DNA from: Vermamoeba vermiformis
Lineage: Eukaryota > Tubulinea > Echinamoebida
DNA length: 64,000 nucleotides
Assembly: GCA_045837725.1 (NCBI GenBank)
Contig: JBEWZL010000030.1
Location: forward strand, 310,001 to 374,000
Direction of reading: 5' to 3'
Shown: positions 24,540-36,291 of the stretch, piece by piece
Layout: every line of letters begins with the position of its first letter
How positions within the stretch are numbered: the first letter of the stretch is position 1
The notes under the pieces: model-generated
The model's database searches: none
Seen by the model: the letters and a program-made list of their open reading frames with translations, nothing else
Told to the model about the DNA's origin: nothing
Translations under genes and position numbers: made by a program

Positions 24540-26604
24540 ATGAATCAAAACCACTTTATTATTTATTTGTTTATTTATTTGGCGATCCTAAGCGTCGTTG
24601 CAGGTTTCAAAGTACTCTTTCCACCTCACTTGGAAGGTGTTTATAACAGTCCATTTCTATCAAGTTACCCTACCAATATGTACGTTTCAAATATCCCATG
24701 CGAAGTAGAATCAGCAGTTTGCAAACTTGAACTAATTTATGCAATTGTTTTAGATCAAGAGACAAGCCCGTAGTTGCAAGGCTAACAGGTAGCTTCGCTG
24801 AAACAGGACCGTATGAAGGCACAATATTATTGGGTTGCATTGAGGATGAGATCGGGACGTAAGTCTACCGGAGTTTCGGTTGCTGAATCAAAAAGCGGCA
24901 TATTTAACAAGTTAACTCTCATAATAGTAAAATAAATGGCAAATTGATATCATTTATAGCAATTTTGAAATAACTAAATAGCACGAGTTGCAAACTTTGA
25001 AGTTTACGGACCAAATCCACGCTCGTCAGTTTTCTAACCGTCTTTATTTAGAATGGAGGATATCATACGTAGAGGAATGCGAAACTATCCTGGAATAATT
25101 GGGTGGCTCAGCTGCTCCGTATTTACGGGTAAGCAGAGCCTTCGTAAATCTAGACGATCTGACATCTGCTTCATAGATGTTCCTGGAGCGATTCAATATT
25201 CATTCGATGGCACCGATCGAACGGATATTGGTATTCCTGTTTGGGACTCGGGGCTTGCAAACATAAGACCTATCAGAGATTTTATGCGGAGTGATGCTCC
25301 GAATCGAACAGTAGTCATTGAAATTGATTTTGATGGTAAGCAAGTGGTTTCGTAGTTTAATGCGCACTGATAATAAGCAGAAACAGGCGTATTGCAACAT
25401 TTTTTTGCTTTTACCCAAAGTGGACATGATCTTGAATTAACGTATTCAACTGTAGACGTGAATGAATGGACAGCAGTCAATGATTTGGGAGTTAAAACGA
25501 TGTTCAGTGTGGTCGTTGGAGGCTTTGCTTTTGCAGTTGCCGGTGTAGCCCTTGCTAAACAAGTGGTAAGATCGGTTAATAACCTAATCGTGTATTATTA
25601 ATTTAACTATACTTAGATGTTCCTACGAGCTCAAGGGCCTACCCGAAACTTACCTCAAATTATTTTGTGGATTGAGTTTTTCGCGAACCTTGGTACGCAA
25701 CATTGTGATACGAAATGTCGAATGCACTATTAATATTATTATTATTATAGAGCGAGGTGTATATTCAGCTGTTGATCCGTTGTTGAGCGGTCGATTCATC
25801 TTTCCTTTCTTCGCAGCGAACATTTTACCAACAATTTCGCTCCCTGCTTATGCCACCACTTCGCTATTGATTACATTATATTGGTGAGTATATTTAAAGC
25901 TCTTAATCGATAATTATAATCCTTTGATTTGAGACAAATGAGTATAGCGCCGATAGTTCGGCCAATTTTTTTTAATCTGATGTTGCCTTTTTAGGAAAGA
26001 AGTGTTGTCCAACAAACAGATGAAAGTCGTTACATTCTTAGACAAGATGAAGGTCTATTTCTTGGTGTTTGTGTCATTGACTTGGGCCATCGAGATCATC
26101 AATGCGTTCTTGCGGTCATTTGGAATTGGTCCGTTCTTCATCCTCTTCGTCATCGTATCGATATTCTACTTCATCGTATCAGTTCTTACTGCCATATTCT
26201 TCCTTTATTATGGTCGCAAACTGCTTGGCACTCTGAACGATCCTGGTGTTGCGAAGGCCGAATCTAGATCCAGCAAATTCAAAGTACGCTGATGAATGAT
26301 AATATATAGAGTTCGTTATTAACAGAGAATATATTATTAGGCGGTTAGAATGTTAGTGACGAGTGCTGTTTTCGAGATCGTGTACAGTACGATCCTCATC
26401 ATGCCTGCAACGCCAGTCTATTTCCAGCCCCTTGGATTCTTTGCAGTTAACTTTGTTGTTTTTTTGCTCATGGTTGCGATCAGTTTGATCAAAGTCTTGG
26501 CGTTTGTTGCTCCCTCTGCTTCACCGAAGCATTCAAACTCGCCGAAAAATTCAGAAGCGATGACGCCTCGCTCTCCTTCTACTTCGCGAAATGTACAAAT
26601 ATAA
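24540..26604 (+). CDS. PA-domain seven-transmembrane receptor-like protein, left copy
   Basis: The ATG at 24540 starts a signal peptide (YLFIYLAILSVVAGF). The luminal or extracellular part resembles a protease-associated (PA) fold: ARLTGSFAETGPYEGTILLG, MRNYPGIIGWLSCSVF, PVWDSGLANIRPIRDFM. After VNEWTAVNDLGVKT come about seven hydrophobic segments, from MFSVVVGGFAFAVAGVAL to PLGFFAVNFVVFLLMVAI. The short tail is rich in SP/TP sites (SPKNSEAMTPRSPSTSR). There are about seven introns. One intron may use either of two acceptors (near 25380 or 25458); the second matches the duplicate copy and the related gene at 30498. The ligand and role are unknown. It is followed after 77 bp by a small membrane-protein gene on the same strand, and both genes are duplicated at 45.3-48.4 kb. 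Confidence 0.75.
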
Positions 26605-27553
26605 ATGATTGTAATATTAACTTTAAAACGTTCTGTAATTCTGTTCTGTTCGAAATTTTTAGTACTTCGATACGATCCAAGATGAGCGCAACAGAAGACA
26701 AAATAACTGCTCAAGAGACGCCCAAATATTGTCCTGTATGCTGTTTGATACGCAGTGGTGCCTTAGGAGGGTGAGTAGAGCCAACATTATTTCGCTCCGA
26801 AGTTTTACTCGGACTGATCTATTTCCAAACAATAATTAAAAATTATTCGTTATCATTATCATACACACTGCATATCATTGGTCAATATTTGTATTTATTC
26901 CGATCAATAGCAATTTTTGTTGATTTTTAACAATTTGTTTTTGTTTCAGCATGGCTGGCACGGCAGCAGGAGGATCGATCATGGCTCTGATGTCCGGTTA
27001 TCGCGTACTAAACAAGTCAATGACAACTTCTAAAGGCATTCAGTCAATACTGATTGCAGCCATTGGAACTGGCATTGGTTTTGCTGCGACATTCACCGGG
27101 TAAGTTCACTATCAGTGACTAATATCGAATAATGATACTCACGTTAATATTAATACTAATATGTACGACCATAGATATGCATTTGGATCACACCGATGGC
27201 AGTCATTGGACGTGAACTCATTTAATGTTCTTGGTGCGACAGCTGCTGCCTCTGGAGGTGAGCCTTTCATTATAACAACGATACATATCTATCAAATACA
27301 TTCATATTAACATAACCGTATGTTTCAGCGATGGCTACCTCACTTTACTGCGGATATTTATGGAGTGATCTGATCAACGATCAACCTCCACGTCACTCCA
27401 AAATACTAAGAACAGGTCTGATTGCATCAAGTGGTGCATTTGTAGTGGGAGGAGTGGCAGTCAAGTCGCTGTATCGCTATCTTGTGTTGAAAAGAAAAGT
27501 CGGTCTGATCTGCATTCCAGGACTGTTGGAGAGCGAGAACATCAAATAATGAA
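24600..27553. repeat. Inverted segmental duplication, left arm
   Basis: This arm carries the PA-7TM gene and the small membrane-protein gene. It is matched in reverse orientation by 45311-48300. Similarity ends a few bases after the small gene's stop codon at the inner end and fades in the signal-peptide region at the outer end. Introns align as well as exons. Confidence 0.9.
26682..27549 (+). CDS. Small multi-pass membrane protein, left copy
   Basis: Four exons encode about 175 residues. The N-terminus has a CPVC motif (YCPVCCLIRSGALGG). Gly/Ala-rich hydrophobic segments follow (MAGTAAGGSIMALMSGY; ILIAAIGTGIGFAATFTGYA; TGLIASSGAFVVGGVAV), so about four membrane passes are likely. The Gly-rich helices resemble those of small organellar membrane proteins (TMEM14- or Tim17-like in style), but I see no decisive family motif. 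The protein from the inverted copy at 45315 is almost identical, with changes mostly synonymous, so it is under purifying selection. Confidence 0.7.
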
Positions 27554-27934
27554 TAATTGTTTTTCGCAAGAATAACATTATATCGGTACATTATATCGTA
27601 AAATTAATATGCACCGTATCGATATCAACTCACAAACCTTCACCTGAGCTCCAGTGAGCCAAGGTAAGTTCGATCGCCAACCGACCTAAAGATCCACCCA
27701 ATTATCTCATCGAATTATTTCTTTTCAGAATAAGATACGGTCAATTTTCGAGCTCAACTCCGAAATTGCAAGGGATTGCAGTCTAATTGCTTGACAAGCT
27801 GACAGGTGATTTGGACCAGCTCAGAAAATAATTGCGGTCCCGTAAGTTTGTCTTTTATAGAGAAGTGAGGAAATTTTATTTTAACATTATTTCTTCTGCA
27901 GTCAATCCGCCAACAATCGAACGAGACTCGTGAG
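27550..27934. other. Gap between small membrane-protein gene and RIFT-barrel gene
   Basis: Promoter and leader of the downstream gene, possibly with one or two untranslated exons (intron-like GTAAGT and CTGCAG borders near 27662 and 27900). No ORF or RNA gene seen. Confidence 0.4.
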
Positions 27935-30232
27935 ATGCGCCATCCGATCTGCCACCTCGCAGTATTACTGGTCTTAGCTTCGCTAATATCATTAGCGACC
28001 ACTCAATCATATGAAATTGTATACGCGCCAACGCCTCCTCAACCAAGCACCTCAACGGATGTGGTTGGATTCATCTTTCAGAACCCTACCAATCAGTCCT
28101 TGCCCGCTCAACATGTAGTCTTTGGTCACCCATTCAGTGTTGGTCAAATCAAAACTGCTGCTTCATCCGCCGTTGTCCTAGCTACTACCGACTCCGCTAG
28201 TGTGCCCATCCAGCTTAGTGTAAAAGCGACTCACAGTGATGGTTCAGTGAAACACGCAGTGCTCATCGCACAACAACCGTTAATTGCTGCCAACGAGTCC
28301 TTGCCTCTAATGTTGACAACGACAAGTCCCGCCTCCGTTGGTCCGACCGTCGACTTGCACAACTTCCCTTCCAGCTCAGTCACCGTGTCACTTTCAATCA
28401 CTCGCCCTGCCACTCAGTCATTCAGCGTCGATGTGTCTCAAGCACTGAAAGATGCCTTGTCATCCAACAGCGTGTCGTACTTCTTTCAAGGACCCTTGGC
28501 AACGCAAGGAAGAGTCGTTCTGCCCGTCATTGTGAGCTCATTCCGCATGGCATTCGATGTGACGCTGTTCTCAGACAACACGTTCTCCGTCGACATTCAG
28601 TTCTTGAACGACATTGCAATGTCACCTGTTGGAGACACACTCGTGTACGACACAACCATCACCGCCAATGGAGCAACAGTGTACAACGCGTTAAATCTGA
28701 CACACTATCAGTATCAGACATGGCACTACGTGTACTACTCAGATCAAGAGCCACGAGTGAATGTTCAATATGACATCTTGGGCCTTATTCAAGCGAACGT
28801 TATTCAACCTTATAACTACACCAACGGTATCCATCAAAGAATTATCGACGATGCAGTCAATCAGGTCCTCAGCTCACCCACGTGGGGTCAACCCTTCGAC
28901 AAGTACAGCGTAACACGATACATGCCAATGACAGGTGGTCGTCCTGACATTGGTCCCGCTCCTCTTTGGGCAGCAGCTTGGGTCATCTCGCAGAACAACG
29001 TCTTGCGTCAAGTCGTGCTTGGATGGGGTGAAGCAGCTGGTTCGGTGCCTTGGAACTACTTTGCGAAGAACACGTCGCGATGGCTGAACGTGTTTGACTA
29101 CTCGGGTCTGTGGTACGACACTCGCTGTGCTCGGTACTCTGTGTGCCCGACACAATGGACAGAAGAAGACTCTTGGACTCCCGACATCGCACACTTGCCC
29201 AGCTTGGCCTACATCCCCTACTTGATCACAGGCAGAAGATACTATCTCGATCGTATGGAAGCTGTTGCTGCATGGGCTCCTGGCAGTCACTGGGATGCTC
29301 TACGATCATTCTTTGGTCCGACAGAGTTGGGCTTGGTATACGGCGAACAACTTCGTGGGGCAGCGTGGGCTCTTCGCGAGATTGTGTTGGCATCGTACAT
29401 CAGTCCTGACGACTCGTCCCTGCAAGACTACTACGAGAGAATGATGTTCAATCACATGTCTTGGCTCGTCAATCAGACTGCAGGGTGGCAAAGCCAGTCA
29501 GCTGAAATCTACGGCTACATGTTGAACTACAACACGATTGGCTATCCAGGTGGAGCTGTTGGCATCGCAGCGTGGCAGAACGATTTTTCACGAGCACCAT
29601 CTCCATGGTCGCGAGACGAGGCAATGAAATGGCCAAACAGTACCTCAGATGGTCAAGAACCTGGAACGTTGGCAGATTCACGCACGAACCACAGTTCAAG
29701 CGTCACAACGCCATCTCCTCCGGAATGTATTTCGGCAACGGCACTTACTTTGTCCAAACGTGGGCAGAGTTGCAACACGAGCAAGAGATTCGCGGCTGGG
29801 ACAACGTCAACTTTGCGAGCAGCGGTGGATATTACGCACAGGTCGCAGAAATGTCGCTCGTCTTGCATCAAGTTGAAGACCCAACTGACACAGAGGCCGC
29901 GTCTGCTCATGCTTGGCTATTGTCATCTGGTGCCCCGTATTCAAATCTTTGGGACTTAAGAAACGATCCAACATTCGGGTAAGATCCAGATCTGACTCGC
30001 GTTGTCAACACTTTCTAATTATATTATTGATATTAGTATGGCAACATACCCAATGCGCGTCGCTTCTCCAACTGCGGTTGTAACGAATCCACCATCGACG
30101 GGAAGTTCAAATCCAACTTCAGGCTCAAATCCGACTGGAAACATAACACCAACTACTAGTGTGACATCATTGGCAATTCGATGTTGCAATTTGGTTGCAT
30201 TGATGTTCGTTGTCCAATTAATTCTATTTTAA
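27935..30232 (+). CDS. Secreted RIFT-barrel/alpha-toroid protein with GPI-type C-terminus
   Basis: A long first exon from 27935 begins with a signal peptide (LAVLLVLASLISLATTQ). The N-terminal segment (VVFGHPFSVGQIK; ATHSDGSVKHAVL) is like the RIFT barrel found at the start of PcRGLX/YetA-like polysaccharide-linked proteins. The rest contains Trp/Tyr-rich helical repeats (GEAAGSVPWNYFAKNTSRW; LVYGEQLRGAAWALREIVLA) compatible with an alpha/alpha toroid. Glycan binding or lysis is an inference. After a final 50-nt intron a Ser/Thr/Pro linker leads to a hydrophobic end (LVALMFVVQLILF), as in GPI signals. At the T-run 29584-29588 the frame shifts; one T more gives QNDFFTSTISMVARRGNE, so an assembly deletion is likely. 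Confidence 0.75.
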
Positions 30233-30497
30233 GTAAAGCGGACTTGGTTAATTTTATTATAATTACGCTTGACGTGACACTTTGACAAGTCAAGAAATAA
30301 CATGAACAAGTTACCCTCGTGTTATTCACGATCGCTTATAATCGGACTTTATGGGGTTGTGCCTCCACAGACTCCGAATGCGATGCATCACAATATAAAA
30401 TATTTCCTTTTCAGGTAATTAGTTTTGAATTGTTTTTAAGCACGATAGTTGCCAAACTATTTGAAAATTTCAAACGCCGACGTGATCACGACCACAA

Positions 30498-32708
30498 ATG
30501 AGCATCTCTCTTCAAGCCGTTGCAGTTCTTCTGCTGTTGGTGGTTGTTCAAATTGACAATGCATCGGCAAGCCGAGTAGTTTATCCTCCGGGACCGTAAG
30601 TACTGACATTAGCTCGTTGTAAACATCATTCACACGTATGTGAAAGCTAAAACAACCTCTACTATAGTTACCCTGAATTCAACACTCCTGTCATGACGAA
30701 TGGCTTTGTAGGCGCACCATCCGACTTTTCAGTCACTGCCAACATCACCGTTCAGGTAAAGCATTACATGATTAAACGTGATACATGTCTTCTTGTCGCC
30801 GGTTAATTAAACAAACCTCCTGATTCAATATCAGTCCTTATCGGAACGTCGTTTCTAATTTTCCTTCTTTAGTACCCTGGATGCTCTTCATATGCCGCCC
30901 CCGGCATGCTTGTGATATCAATGACTGGATGGTGCCATATCTCTGACAAGTTTAACTTGGCGAGAGAAGGTAAACTTGAAGCTAACTTAATTGTGCGGCA
31001 ATGCCACGCAATTCAAAACCAAAATAGGAAACGTTATCTACATCGTGATATGTTTAGCGATTAATTATTACATCTCCACATTATTGTGCATAATGGCAAT
31101 ATCATATTTACGCATTGCATTCAACAGCTGGTGCCGTTGGATTCGTCTTTTCTGGATTTGAAGCGTTGGGTGTAGGAAGAATTTCTCGAGTGCCGATTAG
31201 CAATACTCCACTTGACATACCCGCGGTCATAGTAAGTATTTTACTGTAATAGGTTGACGCCTATCAGATCTAATCAGTTTCTGCAGATCTCTTATCCCGA
31301 CTTTGGCATGCTTTACGAAATCGCCAAAACCACTGGGTCGTACATAACGATAGAGATTACTCCAGGTGAGTTTCGACGGAGAAGCCTAAAAATAGCGCCG
31401 CTAATTAATTGTCCAATTTTCATGAACTTGAACGAGATAGTAATCTCGTTGACATTTAGGCGTCAGCGAATGGCATACTAACGTTGGCAATACTGGCTGG
31501 TTCATCGCGTTAAACATTCTGTTTGGTCTTTTCTACATTGCATTGCTTGCTCTCGTGATCTACAAGTTCGTCCGAAAAGTCAAATCTACCGGCTTCACTT
31601 TGAACATTAGCTTCGCATATCTGTTCTTCCAATTCGTATTCTGCGTTAGTGAGTATCATGCTAGTATTACTATCATGACTAACATACCTGCAGTGATGAT
31701 CATTCGATGGATTGATCCAGTCTTGACTTGGGGCATTATCAGCTACGACGCCGATGCGTTTATGGACACGTGGCCTGCTACGTGGTCTTGTATCCTAAAT
31801 TTCTACAATTCCTAAAGTAGACTTTGTGGGGTTACATCCAGGATCTTACCTCCTTAAATTTCCAGAAAATTTTTCCTTAACCGTTTTGATTCAACAGTCG
31901 CTGCATTAGTCCTGATGGCCTTCTTTTGGTTCGAAGTCATTAATCAGTTTGCCAATACTAAAGTACAGCCATTCTTGACAAAGAAGTAAGTGTAACCGAA
32001 TACTTACCAAATTAGGCAATTCAAATTTAACTCGCATTTGTGTAGGATGCAAATACCCTTCTGGATACTCGTTGCTATCATTATATTGTTGCCCGCTATC
32101 AACTCCATTGTCATCGGTTACGCGTCAATTCCTGAACTTTTGACTGCCCTTTTGATCATTCCATTCATTGCTGGCATGATAGTCGCTGTATTCTATATCA
32201 TCGTTGGTATGTATTGATCACATTCAAATCTCACCAAGTTAAATTTAACTTTAAATCGATCTAGCTGTCAAAGCTTTGCAAGTCATTAAGAGATCTGAAC
32301 GATTGAACGTGGACAAGAAATCTCGTGTTAAGGGCCTAATGAGAGTAAGTAACTACTACTATATTAGGCAATTTAGAAATTGATAATACATGCGAATCTT
32401 ACCTGTGCTATATTTAGAGCCGAGTGTCCATCATCGCTTCAACAATCATTGCATGTATTTATCCTCCCTGCAACTTTTTCTTGCGCTACTACATTCTGAC
32501 GGGCAATTTATACCTCGCATTGGCTGCACTCTACGAAGAATCCCTGTTCTTAGGCCTTATCACCTTTGTCCAAATTTGGTTCATGCCTGACAAATCACCG
32601 GGCATGTCTACAACTGCGGCCAGCCGAGGGTCGTACAGCCTGAACTCGCAGAAACCTACCAATGAGGACAAAACGACCACGACCATCAATTCAACGGCCG
32701 AAGTGTAA
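30498..32708 (+). CDS. PA-domain seven-transmembrane receptor-like protein, divergent paralogue
   Basis: The same architecture as the gene at 24540, with low residue identity. There is a signal peptide (LQAVAVLLLLVVVQIDNAS), then a PA-like segment (YAAPGMLVISMTGWCHISDK; AGAVGFVFSGFEALGVGRIS; YPDFGMLYEIAKTTG), then VSEWHTNVGNTGWF. About seven membrane helices follow, ending in the YYILTGNLYLALAALYEE region, with a Ser/Thr-rich tail. Introns, about nine, fall at similar places. I infer a lineage-specific family of PA-7TM sensors. Confidence 0.75.
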
Positions 32709-32743
32709 AGTTAGTAGAACCATTAGTAGTGTAAAAGTATGTG

Positions 32744-32749
32744 AATAAA
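32744..32749 (+). terminator. Polyadenylation signal AATAAA
   Basis: Lies 35 nt after the stop of the PA-7TM paralogue, in a 112-bp gap to the convergent NET-domain gene. Confidence 0.5.
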
Positions 32750-32774
32750 TCGTTCGTAGTAAAGTTTTTCAAAA

Positions 32775-32786
32775 TGACACGTGTCA
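32775..32786. promoter_or_regulatory. Perfect palindrome TGACACGTGTCA
   Basis: A 12-bp palindrome with a CACGTG core lies in the short gap between two convergent genes. The same 12-mer occurs at 57234-57245 inside an INO1 intron. Such cores are bound by bHLH or bZIP factors in other eukaryotes; a role here is unproven. Confidence 0.35.
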
Positions 32787-32820
32787 ACGCGTCAACTTTT
32801 TTACCAATCCGAAACCAACT

Positions 32821-35800
32821 CTAGTACGGCGGGAATAACACGTTCGCAAGCAAATTATCGCTAAATTGTTCTGACTTGGCGGGACTCTTTGACTTTGCAG
32901 TTCCTTTCGGCGTACCGCTCGTCGGCTTGTTCGCGTAGAACTTATCGATCTTGGTCTTTTCCTTTTTAGGCAATGGTGTCGCTTTCAACTTCTGCTGAGG
33001 ATCGCGTTGCATTTCCCACACTCGCGGGTGTTTCTTGTAAATAGCTTGGTAATAAGAGGTCACCAGATCCACGAGCTGTCGGTCAAGGGACACCACGGAT
33101 TGAGTTTCCATTTTTGGCTCGTCTTTCATCAGATTCATGATCGGCGTGTCAAGCGAAATAAGTGTCAACGTGTCACTTTGCAAGAACTTCTTTTCCAAAT
33201 AAGGAAAGTCCACTGAGCCGTCAGCCTTGACGCCAATGTTGCAATAGAACGGCAAATACACGTAAACAAATACGTATAACAGCGCCCTATTCTGCGGCAT
33301 GAGGTAGCAATAATAGTTCAACATGTCTTCGAGATACTGCTGCGGGAACGGGTACTTGACACTAGAGATCTTCTGGTACAGTTCACTGAAGTGCGATAAT
33401 TGTTGCAAAGTCATTTGATCTTTGGATCCGTACTTGAAAACGAGCGAAATTTCGTTAGGCTTAGTTTTGATATCCACCGCCTTCAATCCTTGAGGCAAGA
33501 CTAGGCTACTATTGTTATTGTCTTGAGGCTTCATCACTACCAGCTTGAAATCGTCTTGTGCGAGTGCGGTGAAGATGTGCTTTGACGGCACTAAGTAGCT
33601 CTTTTGCAGGTCTCGAATGAAAATATTCAAAGTTTTGAACTCGTACACGCTGTCAGTGTCCACGGGAACATTCTTCCTCGTTGATTTTTTTGCCGCAGTA
33701 GGTGTTTTAGCACTTTCTTCGGCTAATTCATCAAGGTCTTCATCGCTTTCAAATTTCTTTGCAGAAGTTTTTGCCACTTTGGGCGTTGGCTTTGACGCTT
33801 TTCCTTTTTTGGTTGTCTGTGCCTTGGTGACGGTCGGAGATTTCAGTTTAAGTTGTATTTTTGGCATTTCTTCTTCGTCCGTAGATACATCTTCCTCGTC
33901 CTCTTCGTCTTCTTCGTCTTCAGAGTAAGAATCAAATTTTGATTTTTCCTTCATCGCACTACCAGGGGAGGCTTTTTTCTTCGCGGCCTTTGCGTCAGCA
34001 CGCTTAGCTCGTTTTTCAAGTTGGTCCCAAGTCTCGGCTTCTTCGTCGTCGTCATCCTCTTCCTCGAGCTCCTCGTCAGATCCGCCAAACAAGTTCTCGT
34101 ACCTGCGTGGATCAGCAACTTGAAGTGATGGTTACTATGAACGTACCACTCATATATGATTTCTAATGTCTCTGTTAAGTGCTCCTCGACCATCACAAAA
34201 AATTGAAGAGCGTGATATAAAATGTGGTACTCGGCACTCTTCTTTTCAATGCCGTTTTTCTGGATGTGGTAAGCGATTTCTAATTCTTCACGTTGGAACG
34301 CGTAAGCTCTATAACTAGATTAGTATTGCCTATAAACGCACTTATTATCGTTGAACTTACCGTCGCAGAAACAAATCTTCAACTTCTTGCAGCAAGGCCT
34401 CGAACATGTCTTCCAATGTACTCTGCAAAATGGATTATTATAAGAGCAATATATACAATATGGACGTACTTGATATGACACACAGTCTACAGTATCGTCA
34501 GTACGCGCAGATGTCGCAAAGTGGCGGATGCGGTTGATGTCTTCGGTGAGCCTGTTGAACAGCTTGGCTTGATCAGCCACCGAGTAGAACGCGCCAGTAG
34601 CGTCCGCTAAATAAGGTAATTAGATTTGTGCATGGCAGGACCTTTGTTCTTACCTTCCAGACGTTGGCGTCCTCGGATCTTGAAGATCATCTGTACAACC
34701 CTGATCCGCGTTAGAAAACATCGAGCGAGGCAGAAAATTAGTAGCTACGTACTCTATAACGGCGCTGTAAACATTCTCGTTTTCAATCTGCAAGAGCTCG
34801 TCATCGAGGAGACTGTTCAGAAGGGTCGAATCCTCCAAAAACATATTTTCGCTGATATATTGCACTGCTTGTTCAACGCCCTTAAAATAATCATCCTTTA
34901 CGGACTAAAAAGAAACAGCGTTAGCACTCTGCTGCATACATGCTGTAACGTAGTAAAAAATAAAAAAGGTATTGCATCGGAAGGGATTCGAACCCTTGCA
35001 TCCGAAGATATTGGAGCCTTAATCCAACCCCTTAGACCAACTCGGGCACCGATGCGATCGTTGATTTTGGGTCGCTCGAAAAACAGGGTGTCGTCCCTAA
35101 GACAAAGAACTGCTGCTTACCTGTATGACAAATTGGTTCTTGAACCATTCTATGTCCTTCTCGGCATCTTGCTCTTTCAAAAACTTCTTCACCTTGTCCT
35201 CCACTTCCTTTTGAATGGTAGCTAACTCTTCTTCGGTCAATACAACCTCTTCTATTGGCTTGTCATCTGTAACGCTCACGTTGGATTTCTCTTGTTTTTT
35301 CTTTTGTACGAGCTTATCATGCGTCTTCTTGCGATATAGATTAACTTCTTGTCTAATTTGTTCGAGCGGGTTGTACTTCTGTGGTGTCTTGACTTGTCGT
35401 CGCGTGCCAGTTTCTAAAATCTTGCGTGCCTCTTTGACGACATTGTTGTCCTCGTTCAACAAGTCGCCGACTTCTGTATCTATAATAAGGTTAGCGCTAT
35501 TGAGGCATATATAATAGTAGCTCATACCCGGCACAGTCCCAGTCCTCAAGAACTCTTGTAGTGCGTGCAAGGTATTGGTGCTGAACGATTCCAAATCGAT
35601 TTCAATCTCATCTCCTTGTTGGATCTTCTCGAACTTTGCGACAATTTCAAGAATAGTAGGCAATTTATCAATGTCTATGTTTGAAATCTTCGCAACAAGC
35701 TCCTGCTTGTCCTCGAAACTGAACGCCACTAGCGAAGTGGGGTCAGTCGTCTCGGGTGGCTCAACAGCCTCATCACTATCCTCCTCGTCGTCTGTATCCA

Positions 35801-36239
35801 CGTCATTGAGTGCATCGGCAATCTTGTCTAGATAAGATAGGGTAAGATATTTTTCAGGATCCCGCCAAGGTGAAATTTGAGAAATCAAATTACAAGAATT
35901 TTTTGGTAGTAGAATATAATAATATCCATTTGGTGAGTATTGAGATATTGCATACGACAAATTAATAATATTATTTTTAAAATTAATAAGAAATCAAGAC
36001 TAAGTATTAACTTAATGCTGCTTACCAAGATTAAAATTGTTTTGGTTTTCTTCTAGCTTCGCTTCTTCGATAGGGAGAGGCTGATAAGTAATCACTTGCG
36101 CAACATTTATGGCAGATTTCGAGTTTGGACACGATCCAGTTGGCTTCGCCAGCAAGTCGTCATCCTCAATTACCACTATTTTTTCTCGAACAAATTTAAT
36201 TCGTTCATCTTCAATTTGTTGTGTTGTGGTTTTTTCCAT
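32821..36239 (-). CDS. NET-domain, acidic chromatin-type protein
   Basis: Multi-exon gene starting MEKTTTQQIEDERIKFVREK at 36239. A NET domain follows (KQELVAKISNIDIDKLPTI; QQGDEIEIDLESFSTNTL), the extra-terminal fold of BET proteins, which binds short basic peptides; no bromodomain is present. Then come a charged coiled coil (KEVEDKVKKFLKEQD), helical exons (VYSAVIEY, EEHLTETLEIIYE), a very acidic block with AETWDQLEKRAKRADAK, similar in style to the SPT16 histone-binding tail, and a globular C-terminal part (LVVMKPQDNNNSSLVLPQG). The C-terminal half is unassigned. A nuclear or chromatin role is an inference from NET plus the acidic tract. One intron, 34905-35120, carries a tRNA-Leu gene in the same direction. 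Confidence 0.7.
34973..35055 (-). tRNA. tRNA-Leu (anticodon AAG)
   Basis: Read leftward, a 7-bp acceptor stem GCATCGG/CCGATGC closes the molecule. The anticodon stem TTGGA/TCCAA holds the loop TTAAGGC, so the anticodon is AAG (Leu). A long variable arm (TATCTTCGGATG region) and the T-arm AGGGTTCGAATCCCT are present, with discriminator A, all as expected for tRNA-Leu. A T6 run just downstream (34962-34967 on the minus strand) is a Pol III terminator. It sits wholly inside an intron of the NET-domain gene, sense orientation. No tRNA intron. Confidence 0.95.
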
Positions 36240-36291
36240 TGTTTGAAAAGTAAAAAGCCGATCTGACGTTCGTTATTTTTCTCGTCCTATC
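36240..36291. promoter_or_regulatory. 52-bp bidirectional promoter
   Basis: Only 52 bp separate the two divergent start codons (minus-strand gene at 36239, plus-strand gene at 36292). Both leaders and the core promoters must overlap here or reach into coding sequence. No TATA box is present. Confidence 0.6.

Noticed and set aside
25380-25458. Extra exon (ETGVLQHFFAF region) in the left PA-7TM copy
   Set aside because: The right copy and the paralogue at 30498 both splice directly to the V-N-x-W exon, so this piece is more likely intron, at most an alternative acceptor.
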